Shown here: positions 1 to 8,163 of the stretch, in pieces | Layout of the letters: each line of letters starts with the position of its first letter | How positions within the stretch are numbered: the stretch's first letter is position 1 | NCBI RefSeq assembly: GCF_026341815.1 | Contig: NZ_JAPENX010000001.1 | Location: 1,364,001-1,428,000 of the forward strand | Length of the DNA stretch: 64,000 nt | Direction of reading: 5' to 3' | Origin: Streptomyces sp. NBC_00572 | GTDB lineage: Bacteria > Actinomycetota > Actinomycetes > Streptomycetales > Streptomycetaceae | Notes under the pieces: model-generated | Told to the model about the DNA's origin: nothing | Database searches by the model: none | Seen by the model: the letters and a program-made list of their open reading frames with translations, nothing else | Position numbers and translations under genes: made by a program

Positions 1-639
1 CGGGGTACCGACCGGGGAAGCTGTAGGAGCCGGTGGGGTGTCGACCGGGTCCGTCGTCTTGGTGACGGTGAGAGGCTGCGGCTCCGCGGGCGCGGGCCCG
101 ACGGGGTCCCGGCCCTCGATGCCGAAGTCCTCGGCCAGTCCGACGAGCCCGGAGTCGTACCCCTGCCCCACGGCGCGGAACTTCCACGCGCCGTCGCGCC
201 GGTAGAACTCGCCGAGGACGAACGCCGTCTCGGTCGTCGCGTCGTCGACCTCGTACAGCGCCAGCTGCTCGCCGCTTCCGGCGCTCACCGTCCGCACGTA
301 CATCCCCGGCACCTGCCCGAACATCCCGCCCTCGCTGGAGGCGGTGATCACCACCCGCTGGACGGCCGGCTCGACGCGGGCGGTGTCGATCTCCAGCCAG
401 TCGGCGACCTGGTCGTCCTCGATGCTCACCCGGCCCAGCAGGCGGACCGCCCCCGACGCGTGGATGAGCTGGTTGTAGAAGACCAGGTCACCATCGCCCC
501 TGACCCTGCCGGCGGCGTCCAGCAGCAGCGCCGAGGTGTCGACCTCCGGCACCTCGCCACCGGCCGCCCGCCGGACGACCGCGATCCGCCACACCTGCCC
601 GGGGACCGGCAGGTTTCCCCCCTTGACGATCTTTGTCAC
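1..639 (-). CDS. TerD-family stress protein (3' end outside window)
   Basis: The reading frame is open from a GTG at 637-639 to the window edge, so the C-terminus is missing. Residues 1-185 look like a TerD domain: [14 protein letters not shown] at the start, the acidic DGDLVFYNQ segment that in TerD proteins belongs to the calcium-binding site, and the late block [19 protein letters not shown]. After it comes a Pro/Thr-rich linker, so the protein probably continues into a second domain. TerD proteins belong to tellurite and general stress clusters and bind Ca2+ in the cytoplasm. The gene starts 39 bases after the era stop on the same strand and may be cotranscribed with it. The ATG a few bases upstream is out of frame and stops at once, which fixes the GTG start. 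Confidence 0.85.
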   Translation of the reverse strand, partial: MTKIVKGGNLPVPGQVWRIAVVRRAAGGEVPEVDTSALLLDAAGRVRGDGDLVFYNQLIHASGAVRLLGRVSIEDDQVADWLEIDTARVEPAVQRVVITASSEGGMFGQVPGMYVRTVSAGSGEQLALYEVDDATTETAFVLGEFYRRDGAWKFRAVGQGYDSGLVGLAEDFGIEGRDPVGPAPAEPQPLTVTKTTDPVDTPPAPTASPVGTP

Positions 640-678
640 CGCGCCATGCTGGCACGCGGTGACCGGGAAGTCGACGGG

Positions 679-1629
679 TCAGAAGCCGAGCTTGCGCAGC
701 TGCTTCGGGTCGCGCTGCCAGTCCTTCGCGACCTTGACGTGGAGGTCGAGGAAGACCGGCGTGCCGAGGAGGGCCTCGATGTGCTTGCGGGACTTCATGC
801 CGACCTCCTTGAGGCGGCTGCCCTTCGGGCCGATGATGATGCCCTTCTGGCTGGGGCGCTCGATGTACACGTTGGCGTGGATGTCGAGCAGAGGCCGGTC
901 CGCCGGGCGGTTCTCGCGCGGGATCATCTCCTCGACGACCACCGCGATCGAGTGCGGCAGCTCGTCCCGTACGCCTTCGAGTGCGGCCTCGCGGATCAGC
1001 TCCGCGACCATGACCTGCTCCGGCTCGTCCGTGAGGTCGCCCTCCGGGTAGAGCGGCGGGGACTCGGGGAGCAGCGGGATCAGCAGGTCGGCGACGAGCT
1101 GGACCTGCTTGTTGCCGACGGCCGAGACCGGCACGATCTGCGCCCACTCGAAGCCCAGCTCCTTGCCGAGCTGGTCGACGGCGATCAGCTGCTCGGCGAG
1201 GGTCTTGGAGTCGACCAGGTCGGTCTTGGTGATGATGGCGACCTTGGGGGTCTTCTTGATCCCGGCGAGTTCCTTGGCGATGAACTTGTCGCCGGGGCCG
1301 AGCTTCTGGTCGGCGGGCAGGCAGAAACCGATCACGTCGACCTCGGCCCACGTGGTGCGCACGACGTCGTTGAGCCGCTCACCGAGGAGGGTGCGCGGCT
1401 TGTGGAGGCCGGGGGTGTCCACCAGGATCAGCTGCGCCTCGGGGCGGTGCACGATGCCACGGACGGTGTGCCGGGTGGTCTGCGGCCGGTTCGAGGTGAT
1501 GGCCACCTTCTGGCCGACCAGAGCGTTCGTAAGGGTGGACTTGCCCGCGTTGGGGCGGCCGACGAAGCAGGCGAAGCCGGCCCGGTGGACGGCTTCGGTT
1601 TCTTGGTTGCGAGCGCTCATGGGGGCCAT
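679..1629 (-). CDS. era: GTPase Era, 30S ribosome assembly
   Basis: Era binds the 3' end of 16S rRNA and acts in late 30S subunit maturation. The 316-residue protein has G1 GRPNAGKS (residues 24-31), G3 DTPG (71-74), a G4 motif reading TKTD (134-137) instead of NKxD, G5 SA near 169-170, and a C-terminal KH domain with its GPKG loop (267-270). Length fits the family. Two starts are possible: ATG at 1629, preceded by a GGGG stretch, and ATG at 1620; the first is taken. The DUF916-like gene ends 22 bases upstream on the same strand. In many actinobacteria era sits beside ybeY and phoH; here they are separated by about 8 kb of other genes. Confidence 0.97.
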   Translation of the reverse strand: MAPMSARNQETEAVHRAGFACFVGRPNAGKSTLTNALVGQKVAITSNRPQTTRHTVRGIVHRPEAQLILVDTPGLHKPRTLLGERLNDVVRTTWAEVDVIGFCLPADQKLGPGDKFIAKELAGIKKTPKVAIITKTDLVDSKTLAEQLIAVDQLGKELGFEWAQIVPVSAVGNKQVQLVADLLIPLLPESPPLYPEGDLTDEPEQVMVAELIREAALEGVRDELPHSIAVVVEEMIPRENRPADRPLLDIHANVYIERPSQKGIIIGPKGSRLKEVGMKSRKHIEALLGTPVFLDLHVKVAKDWQRDPKQLRKLGF

Positions 1630-1650
1630 TGTCCCCGATGAGCGCCCGCC

Positions 1651-2619
1651 TCACGTACTCACGTGCGCACTCGGCTCCGTACGGACCGTCCGGCGCCTGC
1701 GTATCCGCAGGCCGAAAAGGCCCGCGGCACCCCCCACGACCAGGGTCGCGGCGGCGAGCCAGGGCAGGGCGAGGAAGGACACCGTGCCGGTCTCCCGGAC
1801 GTCCTTCGCGGTGGCGGTGAGGGTGACGTCACCCCAGTCGAGCTGCGGGGAGCCGGTCCAGCGCTCGGTGAGCCGGATCTTCTGCCGGGGCAGCAGCTCG
1901 GAGGGCACCTTGGCCAGGTCGCGGTCGAGGAGGGTGCGGCCGAAGAGGCCCTCCGCGCGGAGGACGACCTTGGGGTTGAGGGTCACGTTGCCCCGGTTGT
2001 GCAGCGTGTACGAGACGACCGCGCTGCTCGAACCGGCGCCGGGGACCAGCGGCCGGTCCTGGTCGAGCGTGACGTCCTCGACGGCGAGGGCGGGGACGGT
2101 CGGCCCGTTGACCCGCAGGTAGAGGCGGGCGGCGACGGCGCGCTGGATGCCCATGGCGACGGAGCCCTTCCCGCCGGGGCTGATCCGCTCGTCGAGGGCG
2201 ACGAGGGCCCCGGGGTGGTCGCCGGGATCGGCGTCGGCGGGGACGGCCAGCGTGTACCGGACGGTGACGGCGGAGCGGGCCGGGACGGTGATCCGGGTCC
2301 GCTCGGGCTTGATCCAGGCACCGGCGCCGGTCTGCTTCTCGCGCTGGGTGCGGACGGCGAAGCCGCCGTCCCGGTCGGTGTTGTAGGCGTCGGCGCCGTA
2401 GAGCCGGAAGGTCAGTGGGGCGGCCGTCTTGTTGGCGACGGTGACCCGGTCGGTGACCGTGGAGCCGGGGTCGGCGGTGAGGAAGAAGTAGGGGCGGCTG
2501 CCCAGCTGGGCGGCGGCCGGATAGACGGCCCACTCGCCGTTCTCGGCGGCCTGGGCGTGCGGGGCGAGGCCCAGGAGCAGGAGCAGGGCGCTCAGGAGGA
2601 GTACGTACAGCGTGCGCAC
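1651..2619 (-). CDS. DUF916-like (WxL-interacting type) membrane-anchored surface protein
   Basis: This 322-residue protein has a signal peptide (residues 1-24, ending near AQA-AEN), an extracellular region of two beta-rich parts, one membrane segment (about 281-303) and a short RRRR tail that would stay inside. The first part (GEWAVYPAAAQLG, then DPGSTVTDRVTVANKT, with a later DPGDHPGALVA) resembles the DUF916 peptidoglycan-binding domain that accompanies WxL proteins in Firmicutes; the second (YTLHNRGNVTLNPKVVLR) is a typical second Ig-like fold. The start is the GTG at 2617-2619. It lies directly downstream of a secreted protein with WxL-like motifs, so the two probably work together at the cell surface. 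The family call rests on motif resemblance only. Confidence 0.75.
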   Translation of the reverse strand: MRTLYVLLLSALLLLLGLAPHAQAAENGEWAVYPAAAQLGSRPYFFLTADPGSTVTDRVTVANKTAAPLTFRLYGADAYNTDRDGGFAVRTQREKQTGAGAWIKPERTRITVPARSAVTVRYTLAVPADADPGDHPGALVALDERISPGGKGSVAMGIQRAVAARLYLRVNGPTVPALAVEDVTLDQDRPLVPGAGSSSAVVSYTLHNRGNVTLNPKVVLRAEGLFGRTLLDRDLAKVPSELLPRQKIRLTERWTGSPQLDWGDVTLTATAKDVRETGTVSFLALPWLAAATLVVGGAAGLFGLRIRRRRTVRTEPSAHVST

Positions 2620-2680
2620 GAGTCGGAACCCCCGGGGTGCGGAGCGGGCCGGCCGGGTGCGCGCCCGGCCCGCACGGTGG

Positions 2681-4012
2681 TCAGGACAGGGTGAGCGTCA
2701 GCACGCCCGCGTACGAGCCCGGCGCCGTGAAGGCCGGGACGTCGAGGGAGAGCCCCGCGTCGATCGTGAACTCGCCGCCCGTGAGGGCGCCGTTCGGCGT
2801 GGAGGCGAGGGTCGCGCCGCCGCTGCCGACCGGACCGGACGAGCCGGCCGCGCAGGCGCTGGGGCTGCCGGCCTTGGCGGTGCAGGCCGGGGTCCAGTTG
2901 AGGTTCCCGGCGCCGATGGAGCCGCCGGTGCCGGTGAAGTCGGTGACCTTGCCGGTGAGGGACCAGCCCGCGGGGCCGCCGCGGAAGTCCTTGACCGTCA
3001 CCGTCTTGAGGGCGCCGGTCGCCGCGCCGCCCTGACCGAAGTCGACGGACGACAGCTCGACGGCGTCCCCGGCCTGGGTCATGGACAGCTCACCGGCGGT
3101 GACGGCCGCGGTGATCGTCTGGCTGTTCGGCGGGGCCGGTACGACGACCTTGTACGCGGCGGGTCCGGCGCCCTTGTCGGGGTCCCAGGCCGCGCCCTCG
3201 TAGGCCACGATCCCGGTGGTCGCCACGTCGTTGACCTTCAGACGGGCGGCGAAGGAGCCGTCGCTGTCGGTCGTGACGGTCATCTTGTCGGCGGTCTCCG
3301 CCGCCCCGGCGCGGCCGACGACGGTGACGTCGGTGAGCGGGGTGAACTTGGAGCCGTTGACGGTCACCCGGACGCCCGGGTCACCGGACGCGGTGTCGAG
3401 CGACAGCGCGCGGGTGTTGGGGTTGGTCACGGGGCTCGCGACGACCGTCTCGGAGACCGGGGCGGGCGGGTTGAGCACCGTACAGGGGGTGTCCAGCTCC
3501 ATGAGGTAGCTGGTGTGGATGTTGTAGTCGCCGGGCGAGAGGGTGATCGACCCGGCCTGGGTGACGGTGAAGGTGCCGGTCATCGAGAAGGCCGGGAAGG
3601 ATCCCTTGCCGGGGACCGGCGGGTTCTTCTTGGGGCCGTTGACGGTGACCGCGCCGCTCTGGGCGCCGCCGAGGGTGACCTTGCCGCTGGGCGTCATGAT
3701 GTCGGCCGGGAGCGCGAGGTCGACCGGGTTGGACGCGGCGGGCTTGGTGATCGTGTACGTCACCGTGACCGTGTCGCCGACCTTGGGGCTGGCCTTGTCG
3801 ACGGTGATCTCGGCGGTGGTGGTGCCCGTGATGGGCGGGATGCCGGCGATCGGCGGCGGGACGCAGCGGGTCTGGAATTCCACCGGCTGGGAGGTGGTCG
3901 TCGCGCCGGCCGGGGCCGCGAGCGCGCCTCCTGCGACCGCGAGGGCGGTGGCGCCGAGGACGGCGGTCCAGCGCCGTCTTCGGGCCGCCGCCCGGGATCG
4001 GGTGAGTGCCAT
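2681..4012 (-). CDS. Secreted WxL-domain-like surface protein
   Basis: The start is ATG at 4010-4012, with AGGAGG about nine bases ahead; a longer upstream frame lacks such support. The 443-residue product has a signal peptide with a twin-positive start and a cut near APAGA-TTT. An N-terminal beta-rich domain carries two cysteines (RCVPPP and DTPCTV) and a KKNPPVPG motif that recurs in the small secreted protein encoded next. An IPT/Ig-like middle (NGSKFTPLTDVTV) follows. The last 95 residues contain GWSLTG (W350, L352) and end with YAGVLTLTLS, matching the two anchor motifs of WxL domains (WxL and a terminal YxxxLTxxL). WxL domains bind peptidoglycan non-covalently in Firmicutes; whether this one does is inference. 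Confidence 0.75.
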   Translation of the reverse strand: MALTRSRAAARRRRWTAVLGATALAVAGGALAAPAGATTTSQPVEFQTRCVPPPIAGIPPITGTTTAEITVDKASPKVGDTVTVTYTITKPAASNPVDLALPADIMTPSGKVTLGGAQSGAVTVNGPKKNPPVPGKGSFPAFSMTGTFTVTQAGSITLSPGDYNIHTSYLMELDTPCTVLNPPAPVSETVVASPVTNPNTRALSLDTASGDPGVRVTVNGSKFTPLTDVTVVGRAGAAETADKMTVTTDSDGSFAARLKVNDVATTGIVAYEGAAWDPDKGAGPAAYKVVVPAPPNSQTITAAVTAGELSMTQAGDAVELSSVDFGQGGAATGALKTVTVKDFRGGPAGWSLTGKVTDFTGTGGSIGAGNLNWTPACTAKAGSPSACAAGSSGPVGSGGATLASTPNGALTGGEFTIDAGLSLDVPAFTAPGSYAGVLTLTLS

Positions 4013-4122
4013 GGGTGTGCCCCCTCCTGAGGGATGAGTGGGCGCCATTGACGGCCGCGGGCGGAGAGAAGTCAATGCAAGCGAAAGACATCGACTGATG
4101 ACCCATCAGATACTGTCAAGAT

Positions 4123-4136
4123 CCTCGCATGCGAGG
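4123..4136. repeat. Perfect 14-bp palindrome
   Basis: CCTCGCATGCGAGG is a perfect palindrome in the gap between the WxL-like gene start (4012) and the small secreted protein stop (4228). It could be an operator for the WxL-like gene or part of a terminator; nothing else in the sequence decides. Confidence 0.4.
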
Positions 4137-4183
4137 CGTTTTCCCAGGTCAGCCACCCCTTCCAGGTGCCGGAACACGACGGA

Positions 4184-4212
4184 GACCGGTGCCGCCCAGG
4201 GCGACACCGGTC
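4184..4212 (-). terminator. Hairpin downstream of the small secreted protein gene
   Basis: GACCGGTG and CACCGGTC form an 8-bp stem around a 13-base loop that can pair further (GCC with GGC). It begins 16 bases after the stop codon at 4228. There is no T-tract, which is usual for Streptomyces terminators. Confidence 0.6.
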
Positions 4213-4227
4213 CGGTTGGTGCGGGGC

Positions 4228-4704
4228 TCAGCTGAAGACGAACGGGCCCGGCGACTGCGAGGTCAACGCGTCACAGTTCACCGTGACCCCGAAGATCACC
4301 ATCTTCAGGGCGACACCCGCGAAGTACGAGTTGAGGCTGTCACCGGAGGCCACGGTCCCGCTGAGGGGGCCGATGGTCACGGGACCCACGGGGAGCGCCG
4401 GGTTCTTCTTGCCGCTGAAGACCCGTGTACCGCCACCGGCCTTGGCCAGCGTCAGCGTGGCGTTGATCTGGTCGGCGCCGACCGGGATCGGTGTCGTCAC
4501 GGACGAGGTGAGGGTGATGGTCGCGGCCGTGCCGTTCTGCGTCGCGACGAGGGTGGCGCTGCCGCCGCCCCACGAACCGCAGTCGTACGTCGCCGTGGCC
4601 GACCCCGGCGAGACGGCGGCGGCCGTCGGCGCGAAGGCGAGCGAGGCGGCGGCGAGTCCTCCGGCGATGACCGCGACGGTCCCTAAGGTGCTTCTGCTTC
4701 TCAT
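4228..4704 (-). CDS. Small secreted beta-rich protein, free-standing relative of the WxL protein's N-domain
   Basis: The 158-residue protein begins with MRSRSTLGTVAVIAG and a signal peptide that probably ends at AAA-VSPG (about residue 32). The mature part is a single domain of roughly 125 residues with a cysteine near each end (YDCGSW and NCDAL), likely disulfide-bonded. Its central SGKKNPALPVGPVTIGPLSG aligns with KKNPPVPGKGSFPAFSMTG of the WxL-like protein encoded just downstream, with similar spacing to the second cysteine. GGAAGGGG lies about a dozen bases before the ATG. The gene has its own hairpin terminator, so it can be transcribed apart from the WxL gene. The function is unknown; it is probably an exported partner or paralogous domain. 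Confidence 0.8.
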   Translation of the reverse strand: MRSRSTLGTVAVIAGGLAAASLAFAPTAAAVSPGSATATYDCGSWGGGSATLVATQNGTAATITLTSSVTTPIPVGADQINATLTLAKAGGGTRVFSGKKNPALPVGPVTIGPLSGTVASGDSLNSYFAGVALKMVIFGVTVNCDALTSQSPGPFVFS

Positions 4705-4874
4705 GGCGAGTTCGAACCCCTTCCGATGGCGAACGCAGGGGTGCGGACACTGCGCGAATGGTGGAGATCTGACGGTCCGTCGGGCGAACCGCTGTTCATT
4801 GAGACGCAGACCGCATGGGAAGGCAAGAGAAGATGCGGTGATCCTTCACAAACACACAAACACCGCGACGCGCT

Positions 4875-4907
4875 AGGGCCCGGCGCGCGTACGCCACGCC
4901 GGGCCCT
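4875..4907 (-). terminator. Strong hairpin after the cytidine-deaminase-like gene
   Basis: AGGGCCCGGCG and CGCCGGGCCCT form a perfect 11-bp stem with an 11-base loop, 45 bases past the stop of the gene ending at 4952. The rest of the gap 4705-4951 shows no gene; it holds the upstream region of the small secreted protein gene. Confidence 0.75.
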
Positions 4908-4951
4908 CGATGTCCCGTTCTCGCCGCTCGCCCGTGCGGCGGCCGAGTCGC

Positions 4952-5314
4952 TCAGCCCGCCGTGACCGCCACGCGCAGCTGCCCGTCCGGGCCGGCCAGC
5001 AGGACCGGGGTCTCCGGGCCGCCGAGGTCCCGTACCGCCGCGCGGTCCTCGTCCGAGGCGGACTCGGCGCTCGACACGACGGCCGCCGCCTCCAGGGACT
5101 GGGCGCCACTGGCCACGGCCATCGCGACCGCGGTCCGCAGCGCGCTCAGCTTGAGCGACTCCAGCTCCACGGTCCCCGCCACGTACGTACGACCGGTCTC
5201 GTCCCGTACGGCGGCCCCCTCGGGCACACCGTTACGGGCGCGGGCGCTGCGCGCCAGAGTGATGATCTTGAGGTCCTCGGCGCCGAGGTCGCCGTGCTCG
5301 CTGCTGAGTGTCAT
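4952..5314 (-). CDS. Cytidine-deaminase-like protein lacking the zinc site
   Basis: The 120-residue product follows the cytidine deaminase layout: an N-terminal helix with KIITLARSARARNGVPEGAAVRD, a strand reading GRTYVAGTVE, then a helix with LKLSALRTAVAMAVASG, and later strands. In active cytidine deaminases this helix carries HAE and a PCxxC follows; neither is present here, and the protein has no cysteine at all. It therefore probably keeps the fold without deaminase chemistry. A similar small protein sits next to era and the CorC gene in mycobacteria, so the gene is conserved and not debris. Two starts are possible (ATG at 5314 or at 5326); the one with AGGGG just ahead is used. Confidence 0.75.
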   Translation of the reverse strand: MTLSSEHGDLGAEDLKIITLARSARARNGVPEGAAVRDETGRTYVAGTVELESLKLSALRTAVAMAVASGAQSLEAAAVVSSAESASDEDRAAVRDLGGPETPVLLAGPDGQLRVAVTAG

Positions 5315-5388
5315 GCCCCTGAGCATAGGTCCGCCCCGGGACTCGGCCCGCGACCGGCCCCGGGCCGGGGCCACCACGGTCCGGGGGC

Positions 5389-6276
5389 TCAGCCCGCGAC
5401 CGGGTACATCGCCCCGCGGCGGCCCTCCGGCGACACCAGCCACTCCAGCTTCTCCGCCGTGCCGGCCTCCGGCAGCGGGGTGTGGAGCACGATCACCAGG
5501 TCCGGGCGGGCCGGGACCCTGAGCTGGGTCGCCTCGACGTACAGCGTGCCGACCAGCGGGTGCTCCAGCTCCTTGCGGTTCTGGCCGCCGGGGATCACGT
5601 CCCGCCGCTCCCACAGCTCCGCGAACTCCGGGCTCAGCTCCTTGACCTCCTCGATGACCTGCCGGAAACCCTCGTCGTCGGGGCTCTCCGAGCACGCCGA
5701 ACGGAACTGGGCGACGACCCGGGGCGCGATCTCCTCCCAGTGGCTCATGCGGGTGCGGTACAGCGGGTCGGTGAAGAAGGTGACCAGGCAGTTGCTCGCG
5801 ATGTCGGGGCCCATCCCGAGCACGATCGCCGCCGCGTCGTTGTACAGGACGGTGTTCCAGTACGCGTCCATGATGTGCGCGGGAAACGGCATCCACGCGT
5901 CGATGAGCCGCCGCAGCCCGTCGCACATGTCCCGGTCCTCCGGAGCCGTCTCCGGCGCCGGCGGGTTCAGCGCCGCCAGGACGTACAGATGACGCCGCTC
6001 CGCGGGGCTCAGCCGCAGCACCCGCGCCACCGAGTCGAGCACCTGCGGCGAGACCGTGATGTCCCGGCCCTGCTCCAGCCACTGGTACCAGGAGACGCCG
6101 ACGCCCGCGAGGACCGCGACCTCCTCCCGGCGCAGCCCCGGCGTCCGGCGGCGCGCGCCACCGTCCGGAAGGCCCGCCTCCGCGGGGCTCACCCGGGCCC
6201 GACGGCTCATCAGGAACTCGCGCAGCTCGCCCAGTCGGTGCTGCTTCATCGTGGTGCTCTCGAGAGCGGTGGCCAC
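5389..6276 (-). CDS. MmyB-like helix-turn-helix transcriptional regulator
   Basis: The start is a GTG at 6274-6276 with GGGAGGAAG seven bases ahead, giving about 295 residues. An N-terminal XRE-type helix-turn-helix reads RRTPGLRREEVAVLAGVGVSWYQWLEQGR, the hallmark of the actinobacterial MmyB group. The C-terminal two thirds form the ligand-sensing domain of that family (WNTVLYNDAAAIVLG; later VKELSPEFAELWERRDV, and LHTPLP near the end). It is divergent from the MFS exporter at 6378 and presumably controls it through the 100-bp shared promoter region. A second pair with the same arrangement lies at 47303-49746. Confidence 0.9.
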   Translation of the reverse strand: MATALESTTMKQHRLGELREFLMSRRARVSPAEAGLPDGGARRRTPGLRREEVAVLAGVGVSWYQWLEQGRDITVSPQVLDSVARVLRLSPAERRHLYVLAALNPPAPETAPEDRDMCDGLRRLIDAWMPFPAHIMDAYWNTVLYNDAAAIVLGMGPDIASNCLVTFFTDPLYRTRMSHWEEIAPRVVAQFRSACSESPDDEGFRQVIEEVKELSPEFAELWERRDVIPGGQNRKELEHPLVGTLYVEATQLRVPARPDLVIVLHTPLPEAGTAEKLEWLVSPEGRRGAMYPVAG

Positions 6277-6308
6277 GTGTGCTTCCTCCCCCTGGATGCG
6301 TGGTGGTG

Positions 6309-6329
6309 CCTGGTGGTACGACCAACAGG
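6309..6329. promoter_or_regulatory. Operator-like palindrome between MmyB regulator and MFS gene
   Basis: The imperfect palindrome CCTGnTGGT-N3-ACCAnCAGG sits in the middle of the divergent promoter region, followed at once by ATAAGTA, a plausible -10 region for the MFS gene. It is the natural candidate for the binding site of the adjacent regulator. A related TGGT-N6-ACCA occurs at the second MmyB/MFS pair (48787-48800). Confidence 0.5.
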
Positions 6330-6377
6330 ATAAGTACCCGCTCCCCACCCTTGTTCCCGGACGCCGAAGGTGGGGAC

Positions 6378-7781
6378 ATGGCAACCCTGACCTCTCCGCC
6401 CACGGACGAACTCGCCCCCGCCGCTCCCCCGACGCTCACCGGCCGCACCCGGCTCATCCTCTTCGTGCTGTGCGCCGCCCAGTTCATGGTCGCGCTCGAC
6501 TTCTCCGTGCTGAACGTGGCGCTGCCCGTCCTCGGCGCCGACCTCGGCCTCGGCCAGTCCGCCCTCCAGTGGGCCGTCACCGCCTTCGCCCTGCCTTCCG
6601 GCGGCTTCCTGCTCCTCTTCGGCCGCGTCGGCGACCTCTACGGACGCAAGAAGCTGTTCCTCGCCGGACTCGCCCTCTTCGGCCTGGCCTCGCTGCTCGC
6701 CACCTTCGCCTGGAACCCGGCCGCCTTCCTCACCGGGCGCGCCCTCCAGGGCATCGGCGCCGCCGCGATCGTGCCCACCGGCATGTCCCTGCTGACGACG
6801 ACGTTCCCCGAGGGGCCGCTGCGCGACAAGGCGCTCGGCATCTCCGGCACCCTGCTCTCGCTCGGCTTCACCGTCGGCATGCTCCTCGGCGGTGTCATGA
6901 CGGACACCCTGGGCTGGCGCTCCACCATGGGCCTGCTCACCCTGTTCGCCGTGATCGTGCTGCCGCTGGCCCCCGGCCTGCTCCCCGAGTCCCGCACCCC
7001 CGAGCGGCCCCGGCTCGACGTGCCCGGCGCGGTGACCGTCACCGGTGGTCTGCTCGCCCTGATCTACTCCCTGTCGACGGCGGCCGAGCGCGGCTTCGGC
7101 GGCACGGACGTGCTGGTCACCCTGGTCGCGGGCATCGTGCTGCTCGCGGTGTTCGTGCGGGTCGAGTCCCGGCACCCGGCCCCGCTGGTCTCGCTGCCGA
7201 TGCTGCGTCGCCGCACGGTCGCCTTCGGCAACCTGGGCGGTCTGATCACCTTCTCGATGATGTCGACCGTCGTCTTCGTCCTCACCCTGTACCTGCAGGA
7301 GACGCTGGACCTGTCGGCCTTCGCGACCGGACTGGTCTTCGGTGTACAGGGCGTGATGTCGGTCGTGGCCGGCCTGCTCGCACCGAAGGTGATCGGCCGG
7401 ATCGGCGCCCGCGCCACCCTGGTCGGCTCGCTGGCCGGACAGGGCGTGCTGACGGCCGCGCTGCTCGGTCTGGGCGAGGAGTCGGGCGTGGTCCTGGCGA
7501 CCGTCGCGGTCTCGCTGGCCTCGATGTGCCACCTCGGCGCGATCATCTCGTACGGGCTGACCGTCACCTCCGGTGTCCCGGACGAGGAGCAGGGCCTGGC
7601 GACCGGCCTGGTCACCACCACCCAGCAGGTCGGCCTCACCATCGGCATCCCGCTGCTCGGCGTGCTCGCCACCACGGGCGGTGATCTGTTCGGGGGCGTC
7701 CGCACGGTCCTGGTCCTGGACGCGGCGATCGTCCTCGGCACGGCGGTCCTGGTCGCCCTCGGCCTCCGGCGCCGGTCCTGA
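6378..7781 (+). CDS. MFS drug/metabolite exporter, DHA2 type
   Basis: ATG at 6378 follows GAAGGTGGGGAC, a good ribosome binding site; the frame extends further upstream but without support. The 467-residue protein starts with MATLTSPPTDELAP and has about 14 hydrophobic segments. MFS signatures include CAAQFMVALDFSVLNVALP in helix 1, LFGRVGDLYGRKK in loop 2-3 (motif A) and the helix 5 block GISGTLLSLGFTVGMLLGG (motif C of antiporters). Such transporters export drugs or secondary metabolites with proton antiport. It is transcribed divergently from an MmyB-type regulator. The substrate cannot be read from sequence. Confidence 0.93.
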   Translation: MATLTSPPTDELAPAAPPTLTGRTRLILFVLCAAQFMVALDFSVLNVALPVLGADLGLGQSALQWAVTAFALPSGGFLLLFGRVGDLYGRKKLFLAGLALFGLASLLATFAWNPAAFLTGRALQGIGAAAIVPTGMSLLTTTFPEGPLRDKALGISGTLLSLGFTVGMLLGGVMTDTLGWRSTMGLLTLFAVIVLPLAPGLLPESRTPERPRLDVPGAVTVTGGLLALIYSLSTAAERGFGGTDVLVTLVAGIVLLAVFVRVESRHPAPLVSLPMLRRRTVAFGNLGGLITFSMMSTVVFVLTLYLQETLDLSAFATGLVFGVQGVMSVVAGLLAPKVIGRIGARATLVGSLAGQGVLTAALLGLGEESGVVLATVAVSLASMCHLGAIISYGLTVTSGVPDEEQGLATGLVTTTQQVGLTIGIPLLGVLATTGGDLFGGVRTVLVLDAAIVLGTAVLVALGLRRRS

Positions 7782-7809
7782 ACCAGGCCGCGGGGAGAGC
7801 GGTGGAGAG

Positions 7810-8163
7810 CTACGGCCTGTCGAGGCGGAGCCGTACGGCCTTCGGCAGACCCGCGACCACCAGGTCGTACGAGTCCTCGACGAGCTCCCGGACCATCCGG
7901 TCCGGGAGCTCTCCCACGGTCACCGTGTTCCAGTGCCGCTTGTTCATGTGATAGCCGGGGGCGACCGCCGGATGCTCCTCGCGGAGCCGTACCGCCTCGT
8001 CCGGATCACACTTGAGGTTGACCCGCAGCGGCTCGGATTCGAGCCACGAGAGCGCGAACAGCTTCCCGGCGACCTTGAAGACGGAGACGTCCGGGCCGAA
8101 CGGGAACTCCTCCGTCGCGTCGTTGAAGTCCAGGCAGAAGGCGCGCAGCTCGTCGGGGGTCAT
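7810..8163 (-). CDS. MmcQ/YjbR-family protein
   Basis: The 117-residue protein matches the MmcQ/YjbR fold: MTPDELRAFCLDFNDATEEFPFGPDVSVFKVAGKLFAL at the start, then LRVNLKCDPDEAVRLR, PGYHMNKRHWNTV and a C-terminal DSYDLVVAGLPK. These proteins have a CyaY-like fold and are often called DNA-binding, though their role is not settled. Its ATG overlaps the stop of the CBS-domain gene by four bases (ATGA), so it is the last gene of the phoH-ybeY-CorC operon and is translationally coupled. Confidence 0.88.
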   Translation of the reverse strand: MTPDELRAFCLDFNDATEEFPFGPDVSVFKVAGKLFALSWLESEPLRVNLKCDPDEAVRLREEHPAVAPGYHMNKRHWNTVTVGELPDRMVRELVEDSYDLVVAGLPKAVRLRLDRP

